NCBI GenBank assembly: GCA_014379705.1
Contig: JACMLI010000327.1
Span: 1 to 12,770 of the forward strand
From: Gemmatimonadaceae bacterium
GTDB taxonomy: Bacteria; Gemmatimonadota; Gemmatimonadetes; Gemmatimonadales; Gemmatimonadaceae
DNA length: 12,770 nt
Reading direction: 5' to 3'
Shown here: one piece after another, positions 5,777 to 12,158 of the stretch
Numbering within the stretch: the first letter of the stretch is position 1
Layout: every line of letters begins with the position of its first letter
Made by a program: the position numbers and the translations under genes
Notes under the pieces: generated by a model
What the model saw: the letters and a program-made list of their open reading frames with translations, nothing else
Databases searched by the model: none
What the model was told of the DNA's origin: nothing

Positions 5777-7018
5777 TTGTCCCTCGCTGACGTCATCTTC
5801 ACCGCCCTCGGGCAGATCAGGTCCAACAAGCTGCGATCGTTCTTCACGCTGCTGGGGATCATCGTGTCGGTGACCTTTCTCGTCGCCGTGCTTGCGATCA
5901 TCCAGGGGTTGAATGCGTACGTGAAGGAGAACATTGCCGATGCGATGATCGGGGCGAATTCGTTCCAGGTGCGACGGACGCCGCTCAATGTCGCGCGGTT
6001 TGTCGATGAAGAGGTCGAGCGGATGGGGCGGCGCCCGCTGATCTCGCGCGGCGACGCCGAGGCCGTGCGGCAAGCCTTCCCCGATGCCGAGGCCGTTTCG
6101 CTGCAATCCGGGTGGCCGACGCCCAGTGCCGACGTGACCTGGCGCAATCGAACGGTAGGGGATGTGCTGCTCTTCGGCGTGACGGCGCCGCATCAGATCG
6201 TGCAGGACTACCGTCTCGAGCAGGGGCGCGCGCTCTCCGACGTCGACATCACGCAACGACGTCCCGTTGCGGTCCTGGGGCCCGACCTCGCGGAGAAGCT
6301 CTTCGAGACGGTGGACCCGATCGGGCAGGAAGTGCGAATCCGCGGCGACCTGTTCGAGGTCATCGGGGTGAATGCCACGAAGGGACGCGTGCTCGGCCAG
6401 TCCTTCGACGGGTACGTGCTGATGCCGCTGACCCGCTTCGAGATGATGTTCGGGAGGCGCGCCACGACCACGGTCTCGATCAAGATGCGCACGGCCGAGG
6501 AGGTCGCCACGGCGATCGCGCGGGCCGAGGAAGCCATGCGCATGGCCCGCGGCCTTCGCCCCGGGGAGCCGAACAACTTCGCCCTCGAGACGTCGGACGC
6601 GCTGGTGGATTTCTGGAAGACGCTGACCCAACTGCTGTTTGCCATCGTCCCGGCCATCGTCTCGATCGGCATCGTGGTCGGGGGCATCGTGATCATGAAC
6701 ATCATGCTGATGTCCGTGAGCGAGCGCACCCACGAGATCGGAATCCGCAAGGCGCTCGGCGCCCGCGCGAAGGACATCGAGAACCAGTTCCTTGCCGAAG
6801 CAATAGCCCTCGCATTCATGGGTGGCTTTCTCGGCGTGGCGGTGGGCTGGCTCATGGCGGCCGCGGTGGCGGCGGCGTCCCCCCTGCCGACGCGCGTCAC
6901 GTGGTGGTCGGTCGCCATTGCCCTGTCATTGGGCGCTGGCGTCGGCATCATCTTCGGGGTGTATCCCGCGCGACGCGCGGCACGCCTCGATCCCATCGCA
7001 GCCATGCGGGCCGAGTAG
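5777..7018 (+). CDS. MacB/FtsX-type ABC transporter permease (first of a pair)
   Basis: The 413-residue inner-membrane protein has the MacB permease layout. One N-terminal helix (about 20-44, LRSFFTLLGIIVSVTFLVAV) is followed by a large periplasmic domain (45-280) and an FtsX domain with three helices (about 285-312, 340-365, 375-397). Family signatures include NKLRSFFTLLGI near the start, SERTHEIGIRKALGAR (315-330) in the cytoplasmic loop, and the ending YPARRAARLDPIAAMRAE. It would couple ATP hydrolysis to movement of the periplasmic domain against the adaptor and outer-membrane channel. The TTG at 5777 gives a correct-length N-terminus and no ATG or GTG fits better. Repeat units fill the space where a Shine-Dalgarno sequence should be. 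The second permease follows with no gap. Confidence 0.9.
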   Translation: MSLADVIFTALGQIRSNKLRSFFTLLGIIVSVTFLVAVLAIIQGLNAYVKENIADAMIGANSFQVRRTPLNVARFVDEEVERMGRRPLISRGDAEAVRQAFPDAEAVSLQSGWPTPSADVTWRNRTVGDVLLFGVTAPHQIVQDYRLEQGRALSDVDITQRRPVAVLGPDLAEKLFETVDPIGQEVRIRGDLFEVIGVNATKGRVLGQSFDGYVLMPLTRFEMMFGRRATTTVSIKMRTAEEVATAIARAEEAMRMARGLRPGEPNNFALETSDALVDFWKTLTQLLFAIVPAIVSIGIVVGGIVIMNIMLMSVSERTHEIGIRKALGARAKDIENQFLAEAIALAFMGGFLGVAVGWLMAAAVAAASPLPTRVTWWSVAIALSLGAGVGIIFGVYPARRAARLDPIAAMRAE

Positions 7019-8263
7019 ATGCGTCTCGCCGACCAGGTCCGGGAAAACGTCGGCATGGCCGTCGACACGCTGCGCACCTCCAAGCTGCGCTCCGCGCTGA
7101 CGGTCCTGGGCGTCGTGATCGGCATCAGCACGGTGATGGCGATCGCCACGCTGATCAACGGCGTGCAGCAGCAGATCGTGAACACGATCCGCACGGCTGG
7201 TCCCACCACGTTCTACGTGATGAAGGTCTTCTCACAGACGCCGGTCGATCCCGACAACCTGCCGGCGTGGGTGCGCATTCGCCCCGACCTGCAGGCGCGG
7301 GAGGCGGAGCGCTTTTCGCTCCTGCCCGAGATCAGCTATGCGTCGCTCTGGGGCATCAAGATCGGGCGGGTGGAGTACAACGGCGTCCGTGTGCAGCCCA
7401 ACCGCATCTACGGCGCGGATTCCCGCTTCACCGAGATCATCGGAGGCGAGCTCACGACGGGTCGTTGGTTCACGCGGCAGGAGGTCGCCGGGGGCCAGAA
7501 TGTGGCCGTGCTCGGAGCGTCGACGACGGGGACGCTGTTCGGCCAGGAGAATCCCCTCGGCAAGGTGGTCCAGATCGGCGGGCGTCCGGCGACGGTGATC
7601 GGGACCTACTCGCCGCAGCAGAACATTTTCGACCCGCCTGGCGTCGAGACGACGGCGATCGTGCCGTATCGCTGGCTGGACCAGCGCTTCGCGATCGACA
7701 AGACGAATGAGCAGTTCATCATCGTCAAGCCACGTGCCAGCGTCACGGTGGACGATGCGCAGGACGCGGTGCGCATCTCGCTCCGCGAGATGCGCGGGCT
7801 CCGGCCGTCGACGAAGGACAACTTCGACTTCATGACGCAGGGGCAGATCCTCGAGGTGTTCAACAACCTGACGGGGGCCTTCTTTCTCGTGATGGTGGCC
7901 CTGTCGTCGGTGGGCCTGCTGGTCGGGGGCATCGGGGTGATGGCGATCATGATGGTCTCGGTGACGAGCCGGACGCGGGAGATCGGCGTCCGCAAGGCGT
8001 TAGGCGCGACGCGACGCGACATCATGATGCAGTTCCTGATCGAGGCGGCAACGCTCACCGGGATCGGTGGCGTCCTCGGCATCGCGGCGGGGCTTGCGAT
8101 CGGCAAGGGCATCTCCCTCCTGGTCAACGTGAGCGCCGCGACCCCGATCAGCTACACCATCGTGGCCGTGGTGATCTCCATCGGCATCGGCGTGACCTTC
8201 GGACTCGTCCCCGCCCGCCGGGCGGCGCGCATGGACCCCGTCGAGGCACTTCGCTACGAATAG
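7019..8263 (+). CDS. MacB/FtsX-type ABC transporter permease (second of a pair)
   Basis: The 414-residue product has the same architecture as its neighbour: an N-terminal helix (about 25-47), a periplasmic domain, and three C-terminal FtsX helices (about 285-310, 338-360, 375-395). SRTREIGVRKALGATRRDI and the ending VPARRAARMDPVEALRYE are FtsX/MacB hallmarks. The ATG directly abuts the preceding stop codon (TAGATG), so the two are almost certainly translated from one message. Apart from these shared motifs the two permeases differ widely, particularly in the periplasmic domain, so they look like an old duplication forming a heterodimer and not a recent copy. With the single upstream ATPase they would make a transporter of two ATPase and two unlike permease subunits, as in LolCDE. 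Export of a drug, lipid or peptide is possible; nothing here identifies the cargo. Confidence 0.9.
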   Translation: MRLADQVRENVGMAVDTLRTSKLRSALTVLGVVIGISTVMAIATLINGVQQQIVNTIRTAGPTTFYVMKVFSQTPVDPDNLPAWVRIRPDLQAREAERFSLLPEISYASLWGIKIGRVEYNGVRVQPNRIYGADSRFTEIIGGELTTGRWFTRQEVAGGQNVAVLGASTTGTLFGQENPLGKVVQIGGRPATVIGTYSPQQNIFDPPGVETTAIVPYRWLDQRFAIDKTNEQFIIVKPRASVTVDDAQDAVRISLREMRGLRPSTKDNFDFMTQGQILEVFNNLTGAFFLVMVALSSVGLLVGGIGVMAIMMVSVTSRTREIGVRKALGATRRDIMMQFLIEAATLTGIGGVLGIAAGLAIGKGISLLVNVSAATPISYTIVAVVISIGIGVTFGLVPARRAARMDPVEALRYE

Positions 8264-8307
8264 CGGGGCTGCCTGCAGCGGTCTCCACGCCGCGCTAGGT
8301 TTCGGGC

Positions 8308-9033
8308 ATGTCAAATCTCGACATCCTGGCGGTGGCGCCGCACCCGGACGACGCTGAACTGATCTGCGGGGGCACGCTCGCCCGGGCCGCGCGACAGGGA
8401 AAGCGCGTTGGCATCCTGGACCTCACGCGGGGCGAAACGGCGAGCCTTGGCACGCCCGAACTGCGCGCCGAGGAGGCCCAGCGGGCGTCGAAGATCCTCG
8501 GGGTGAGCGTGCGTCGCTCGTTAGGCCTCCCCGACGCCGGCATCACCAACACGCCGGAGACGCGGCAGCAGCTCGCCCGCGTGTTCCGCGAGTTGCGACC
8601 GCGGGTCGTCATCGCCCCGGCCCCCGCACCCTTCGGGCGGCATCCCGACCATCGCGTTGCCGCCGAGCTGATTCGCGACGCGGTGTTCATCGCCGGGCTG
8701 CGCAAGCTCGACCCCGAGGTGCCGGCGTTCCGCCCGCACAAGATCGTCCACGCCATCACGTATCGAGAAGACTTCGTGCGTCCCACCTTCGTCGTGGACA
8801 TCACGGACACCTTCGAGGCCAAGCTCGCCGCGATCGCCGAGTTCAGCTCGCAGTTCGCGGGCGCCACCCAGGCCGGCGAGGTGTACCCCAATGGCGAACC
8901 CCTCGCCGACATCATCCGCCATCACTCCGCGCACTATGGCTCGCTCATCCGCGTGAAGTACGGGGAACCATTCTTCACCACCGAGACAATGCGCATCGAC
9001 GACCTGACCTTGCTGGAGGTATCCACGTTTTGA
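8308..9033 (+). CDS. bshB1: Bacillithiol biosynthesis deacetylase BshB1-like (PIG-L/LmbE family)
   Basis: This 241-residue cytoplasmic zinc hydrolase is expected to remove the acetyl group from N-acetylglucosaminyl-malate, the second step of bacillithiol synthesis. The PIG-L metal motif PHPDDAEL (11-18) supplies H12 and D15, and GRHPDH (110-115) supplies the third ligand, H115. BshB1-specific stretches include GILDLTRGETASLGTPELRAEEA near 35-57, the ILGV segment leading to LGLPDAGI, FVVDITDTFEAK, and AEFSSQF with a closing HYGSLIRVKYGEPF. These distinguish it from general LmbE deacetylases and mycothiol MshB. No bshA or bshC is in the window, so pathway membership is inferred. A partial AGGT lies 7 bases before the ATG. 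The gene leads a run of overlapping genes and overlaps the dioxygenase start by 4 bases. Confidence 0.85.
   Translation: MSNLDILAVAPHPDDAELICGGTLARAARQGKRVGILDLTRGETASLGTPELRAEEAQRASKILGVSVRRSLGLPDAGITNTPETRQQLARVFRELRPRVVIAPAPAPFGRHPDHRVAAELIRDAVFIAGLRKLDPEVPAFRPHKIVHAITYREDFVRPTFVVDITDTFEAKLAAIAEFSSQFAGATQAGEVYPNGEPLADIIRHHSAHYGSLIRVKYGEPFFTTETMRIDDLTLLEVSTF
9015..9020 (+). promoter_or_regulatory. Ribosome binding site of the dioxygenase gene
   Basis: GGAGGT, inside the 3' end of the deacetylase gene, lies 9 bases before a TTG at 9030. This strong match decides the unusual TTG start, since no ATG or GTG in that frame precedes the conserved VTYGSYL segment. Confidence 0.8.
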
Positions 9034-9791
9034 CCGACTCGACACACGCCGAGGTGACCTACGGTTCGTACCTGCACGTGGATGCCCTCCTCCAGTTGCA
9101 GCAAGCCCGCTCCGTTCCCGAACATCCCGACGAACTCCTGTTCATCGTCGTCCACCAGGCGAGTGAACTCTGGTTCAAGGTGATGCTGCACGAGTTGAAG
9201 ATCCTCACGACGCACCTCGGGAACGCCGACACGCTCGCGTCGCTCACGACGATGCGACGCCTCAATGCGCTGATGCGCATCGTGGCATCACAGCTGTCGG
9301 CCCTCGACACGTTGCCTCCCCAGCGCTTTGTGGAATTCCGTGGCTACCTGGGGAGCGCCAGTGGCGGGCAGAGCCACCAGTTCCGCGCCATCGAAGCCGC
9401 GTCGGGGCTGCGCGATGAGCACTTCATGCACGTGCTGCAGGAGCATGGACCGCTTCCACCCGTCGTCGTCGACGTGCTCCAGCGCCCGCCGCTCCAGGAG
9501 CTTTTCCTCGGCCTGCTCGAGAAGCACGGCGCAACCCTCGAGCAGGTGTACGAGGCCGCAGACCAGACAGCGCACTTCCTCCTGGCGGAGAGCCTGATCG
9601 AGTACGAGCAGGGCTTCGGGCTCTGGCGCTTCCTGCACGTACAGCTGGTCGAGCGTATCATCGGCCCGCTGACCGGGGGCACCGGCGGTACCATGGGCGC
9701 CAAGTACCTGCAGCGCACGATGCAGCAACGCTTCTTCCCGCGGCTGTGGGAGGGACGCGCCAAGGTCTTTGGCGCGACGCGCAGTGCCTGA
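9030..9791 (+). CDS. kynA: Tryptophan 2,3-dioxygenase
   Basis: The 253-residue heme enzyme opens the indole ring of L-tryptophan with O2 to give N-formylkynurenine, the first step of the kynurenine pathway. Family blocks in order are VTYGSYLHVDALL (9-21), DELLFIVVHQASELWFK (34-50) with distal H42 and substrate-pocket F38, FVEFRGYLGSASGGQS (100-115) with carboxylate-binding R104, LWRFLHVQLVERIIG (198-212) with proximal heme ligand H203, and GGTGGT (216-221). Numbering against the Xanthomonas enzyme is from memory. Two usual residues differ: G113 replaces the Phe of SGFQS, and L202 stands where Arg normally precedes the heme histidine. The TTG start overlaps the deacetylase stop and is backed by a GGAGGT site. 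The formamidase gene follows with overlap, giving consecutive pathway steps. Confidence 0.92.
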   Translation: MTDSTHAEVTYGSYLHVDALLQLQQARSVPEHPDELLFIVVHQASELWFKVMLHELKILTTHLGNADTLASLTTMRRLNALMRIVASQLSALDTLPPQRFVEFRGYLGSASGGQSHQFRAIEAASGLRDEHFMHVLQEHGPLPPVVVDVLQRPPLQELFLGLLEKHGATLEQVYEAADQTAHFLLAESLIEYEQGFGLWRFLHVQLVERIIGPLTGGTGGTMGAKYLQRTMQQRFFPRLWEGRAKVFGATRSA

Positions 9792-10422
9792 CGAGCGCTG
9801 GCGCGACGCCAGCGTGCTGCTCCGACCAGGGACGCCGGAGTGGCCGGGGGACACGCCGTTCGACTGTCGCTGGACGTGGCAGATGTCACAGGGCGCGAGC
9901 GTCAACGTGTCGGCGACGTCGGGGAGTCCGCATGTGGGCACGCACGCCGACGCCCCGCTGCACGTACGCGACGGTGGCGCGGCGTCGCACCAGCTCCCGA
10001 TCGAGGCATTCATCGGGCCGGCCTGGGTCAGCGACGTGCGCGACGTCGGGGGGGAGATCGAGCTGGAGGCGCTGCGGCTGCCTGACGAGGGAACGATCGA
10101 ACGCCTGCTGCTCCGCGGTGGCACCACGATTGCCGAGGGCACCTTCCCTGCGTCCTGGCCATCGCTTTCGTCGGCGTGCATCGCGGCGCTTCTGCGCCGT
10201 GGCCTGCGGCTGCTCGGCGTGGACTCGCCATCGGTCGACGACCGCGAGAGCAAGGACCTGCGCAACCACCACCTGCTCTTCGACGGCGGGGCGTACGTGC
10301 TGGAGAACCTCGACCTGCGCGACATCGAGGCCGGCCCCTGGGAACTCGTCGCACCGCCGCTGCGCCTGGAAGGGCTCGACGCCGCGCCGGTGCGCGCCGT
10401 GCTGCGACCGCGGGCGCGATGA
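9784..10422 (+). CDS. kynB: Kynurenine formamidase (arylformamidase), KynB type
   Basis: The 212-residue metal-dependent hydrolase converts N-formylkynurenine to kynurenine and formate, directly after the dioxygenase. The cyclase/KynB metal motif is present as SPHVGTHADAPLH (H50, H54, D56 and H60 from this start). The substrate-side GTPEWPGDTPF near the N-terminus and the C-terminal LGVDSPSVDDRESKDLRNHH, LENLDL and PLRLEGLDAAPVRAVLRP are strongly KynB-like. GTG 9784 gives the usual short lead before the W-x-D-x-S strand and overlaps the dioxygenase by 8 bases. TTG 9769, 5 codons upstream, is an alternative, with a GGGAGGG 14 bases before it. It overlaps the next ATPase gene by ATGA. No kynureninase (kynU) or kynurenine monooxygenase is in the window, so the fate of kynurenine is not visible here. 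Confidence 0.92.
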   Translation: MPDERWRDASVLLRPGTPEWPGDTPFDCRWTWQMSQGASVNVSATSGSPHVGTHADAPLHVRDGGAASHQLPIEAFIGPAWVSDVRDVGGEIELEALRLPDEGTIERLLLRGGTTIAEGTFPASWPSLSSACIAALLRRGLRLLGVDSPSVDDRESKDLRNHHLLFDGGAYVLENLDLRDIEAGPWELVAPPLRLEGLDAAPVRAVLRPRAR

Positions 10423-11366
10423 CCGGTCCCGCGATCCGCGTGCACGACCTCGTGCGCGACTTCCGGAACGTGCGGGCGCTCGATCATGTCACGATGGACG
10501 TGCCACCGGGCATCGTCTTCGGCTTCCTCGGGCCCAACGGCGCGGGCAAGACGACGCTGATTCGCGTCCTCCTCGGCCTCGCGAAGCCGACCTCGGGTTA
10601 CGTCGAGGTCCTGGGGCGGAATCCGGCACGCGAGGGAGACGCGGTGCGCGCCTCGACCGGCGCGCTCCTCGAGCACCACGGGCTCTACGAGCGATTGAGC
10701 GCCCGGCAGAACCTCGAGTTCTTCGCGCGCATCTGGCGCATGCCACGGCACACCCGCGACACCCGGATCCATGAGTTGCTGTCCCGCTTTGGACTCTGGG
10801 AGCGCCGCGAGGAGGTCGTGGGCACGTGGAGCCGTGGCATGAAGCAGCGGCTGGCGGTGGCACGCGCGGTGCTGCACCGCCCGCCCCTCGTCTTCCTCGA
10901 CGAACCCACCGCCGGCCTCGATCCCGTCGCCAGTGCGTCGCTGCGCGAGGAACTGGCCCGCCTGGCGAGCGACGAAGGGGTGACGGTCTTCCTCACGACG
11001 CACAACCTTGCGGAAGCCGAGCGCCTGTGCGCGCTCGTTGGCGTGGTGCGGCGCGGGATGCTCACGGGGTTCGGCACGCCGGACGCGCTGCGCATGGGGC
11101 GGCACAGCGGGGCCATCCTCGTCACCGCCAGCGCGGGAGTGACCGACGCGCTGATCGAAGCGTTAGGCATGGTGGAGGGCGTCGCGCTGGCCACGCGGGC
11201 GGGCGGCGACCTCCGCATCGAGGTGCGGAACGGGGTGACCACGCCGGACCTCGTGCGCTGGCTCGCCGCGCAGGGCGTGGACATCGAGGAAGTGCGGCCG
11301 GAGCGCGCCACGTTCGAGGAGGCGTTCCTGTCCCTCGTCGATCCCGCCTCGGGGACGACGCAATGA
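10419..11366 (+). CDS. ABC-2 type transporter ATPase
   Basis: This 315-residue cytoplasmic subunit belongs to the DrrA/NatA/CcmA-like group of exporters. Walker A is GPNGAGKTT (38-46), Walker B LVFLDEPTAGLDP (157-169) with E162, and H-loop H195 in LTTHN. The signature is degenerate, WSRGMKQR at 137-144, with Arg in place of the first Gly. The Q-loop carries Glu (ALLEHHGLYERL), common in this subgroup. A C-terminal extension of about 100 residues after the nucleotide-binding fold is typical of DrrA-like proteins. ATG 10419 overlaps the formamidase stop (ATGA). The open frame extends back to 10176, but that part reads through the formamidase gene in another frame and is not ABC-like. The gene overlaps its permease by ATGA. 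The substrate is unknown. Confidence 0.92.
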   Translation: MTGPAIRVHDLVRDFRNVRALDHVTMDVPPGIVFGFLGPNGAGKTTLIRVLLGLAKPTSGYVEVLGRNPAREGDAVRASTGALLEHHGLYERLSARQNLEFFARIWRMPRHTRDTRIHELLSRFGLWERREEVVGTWSRGMKQRLAVARAVLHRPPLVFLDEPTAGLDPVASASLREELARLASDEGVTVFLTTHNLAEAERLCALVGVVRRGMLTGFGTPDALRMGRHSGAILVTASAGVTDALIEALGMVEGVALATRAGGDLRIEVRNGVTTPDLVRWLAAQGVDIEEVRPERATFEEAFLSLVDPASGTTQ

Positions 11367-12097
11367 TTCGGGACACGTGGACGGTGGCCCACAAGGAGTG
11401 GATGGAGATCCTCGACCAGTTCATGCGCTTTCGGCGCGGTGGCTGGTCGATCCTCCTCGTCGTCTTCTTCCTCGGGATCTTCGTGCCGCTCCAGCTCGGG
11501 CCCGGATGGGCGAATTTCGCGGTCATGTTCTTTTACTGGCCCTTCCTCACGTCGAGCATGACGTCGACCATCGTCTCGGATTCGGTCGCCGGTGAGCGCG
11601 AACGGCACACCCTCGAGACGCTCCTGTCCACGAGACTCTCCGACGCGTCGATCTTGCTGGGCAAGGTGCTCGCGGCCGTGCTCTATGGCTACGCGTTCGC
11701 ACTGAGCAACCTCGCGATCGGCATGATCACCGTCCACGTGAGGTACGGCGATCGCGCGGAGTCGATGTCGGCCGAGCGCTTTTTTGCCCTCCTCGCGCTC
11801 CTCGGAGCTTCGGCGTTCTTCGTCGCCGGGCTCGGGGTGCTCGTCTCCCTGCGCGCGGCCACCGTCCGGCAAGCGCAGCAGCTGTTTGGCGTGATCCTGC
11901 TCGTCGCCACAATGCTGCCCTTCGGCCTCACCCAGGTCCTCCCCACCGAGATGCGCGAGCGCCTAGCCGCGGCAACGAGCGATCTCGGGATCGAGGGCAT
12001 CGCCTGGTGGACCAGCGCCGCCTGCGCGGCACTGGCGGTCGTCCTGCTCACCGTGGCCATTCGCCGCTTTCGGCGGGGGGACGTGGATCTGGGTTAG
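11363..12097 (+). CDS. ABC-2 type transporter permease
   Basis: The 244-residue inner-membrane protein pairs with the ATPase just upstream, whose stop codon it overlaps (ATGA). About six membrane helices are predicted by eye, at roughly residues 27-45, 50-70, 98-124, 140-163, 173-192 and 212-233. Between helices two and three lies AGERERHTLETLLSTRLSD (76-94), the conserved cytoplasmic coupling segment of ABC-2 permeases related to NatB and CcmB-like exporters. The N-terminus (WTVAHKEWMEILDQ) is also typical, and the C-terminus is a basic cytoplasmic tail. It is the last gene of the bshB1-led operon; hairpins and a T-tract follow. Whether it exports a kynurenine-derived compound, a thiol conjugate, sodium or something unrelated cannot be told from the sequence. 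Confidence 0.88.
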   Translation: MIRDTWTVAHKEWMEILDQFMRFRRGGWSILLVVFFLGIFVPLQLGPGWANFAVMFFYWPFLTSSMTSTIVSDSVAGERERHTLETLLSTRLSDASILLGKVLAAVLYGYAFALSNLAIGMITVHVRYGDRAESMSAERFFALLALLGASAFFVAGLGVLVSLRAATVRQAQQLFGVILLVATMLPFGLTQVLPTEMRERLAAATSDLGIEGIAWWTSAACAALAVVLLTVAIRRFRRGDVDLG

Positions 12098-12098
12098 G

Positions 12099-12117
12099 CT
12101 CGGACTGAACGTCCGAG
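12099..12117 (+). other. Perfect 7-base-pair hairpin after the operon
   Basis: CTCGGAC (12099-12105) and GTCCGAG (12111-12117) form a perfect stem with a TGAAC loop, starting 2 bases after the permease stop codon. No T-tract follows directly. It may protect the 3' end or pause polymerase ahead of the terminator hairpin downstream. Confidence 0.5.
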
Positions 12118-12130
12118 GGCCTACCATCCC

Positions 12131-12153
12131 CCCGGCGAACCGGGCATTTTTTT
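12131..12153 (+). terminator. Hairpin plus T7 tract, probable terminator of the bshB1-kyn-ABC operon
   Basis: CCCGG and CCGGG (12131-12135, 12140-12144) pair around a CGAA tetraloop, followed by CA and seven T residues (12147-12153). The stem is short but GC-only. The T-tract ends 5 bases before the cysteine desulfurase start codon, so the same A/T-rich stretch could also serve as that gene's promoter core. Confidence 0.6.
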
Positions 12154-12158
12154 ATGTC

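Noticed and set aside
6112..7710. A 532-codon + strand open frame overlapping both permeases
   Set aside because: Arg/His/Gly-rich shadow in a different frame from two well-defined MacB-type permeases; no hydrophobic or domain pattern.
8264..8307. Possible terminator between the second permease and the bshB1-like gene (GCTGC-CT-GCAGC)
   Set aside because: Only a 5-base stem with a 2-base loop and no T-tract, so it is not convincing.
10176..10418. N-terminal extension of the ABC-2 ATPase
   Set aside because: Lies entirely within the formamidase gene in another frame; the ATG at 10419 with ATGA overlap gives a normal ATPase N-terminus.
9288..11105. A 605-codon open frame on the - strand across the kyn and ABC genes
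   Set aside because: It is antisense to three securely identified genes. Its translation is His/Arg/Ala/Gly-rich with no recognisable domain, the typical by-product of GC-rich coding DNA.
385..12099. TTAGGC copies as a telomere-type or tandem repeat
   Set aside because: The copies are single, dispersed and inside unrelated genes; they are not arranged in tandem.
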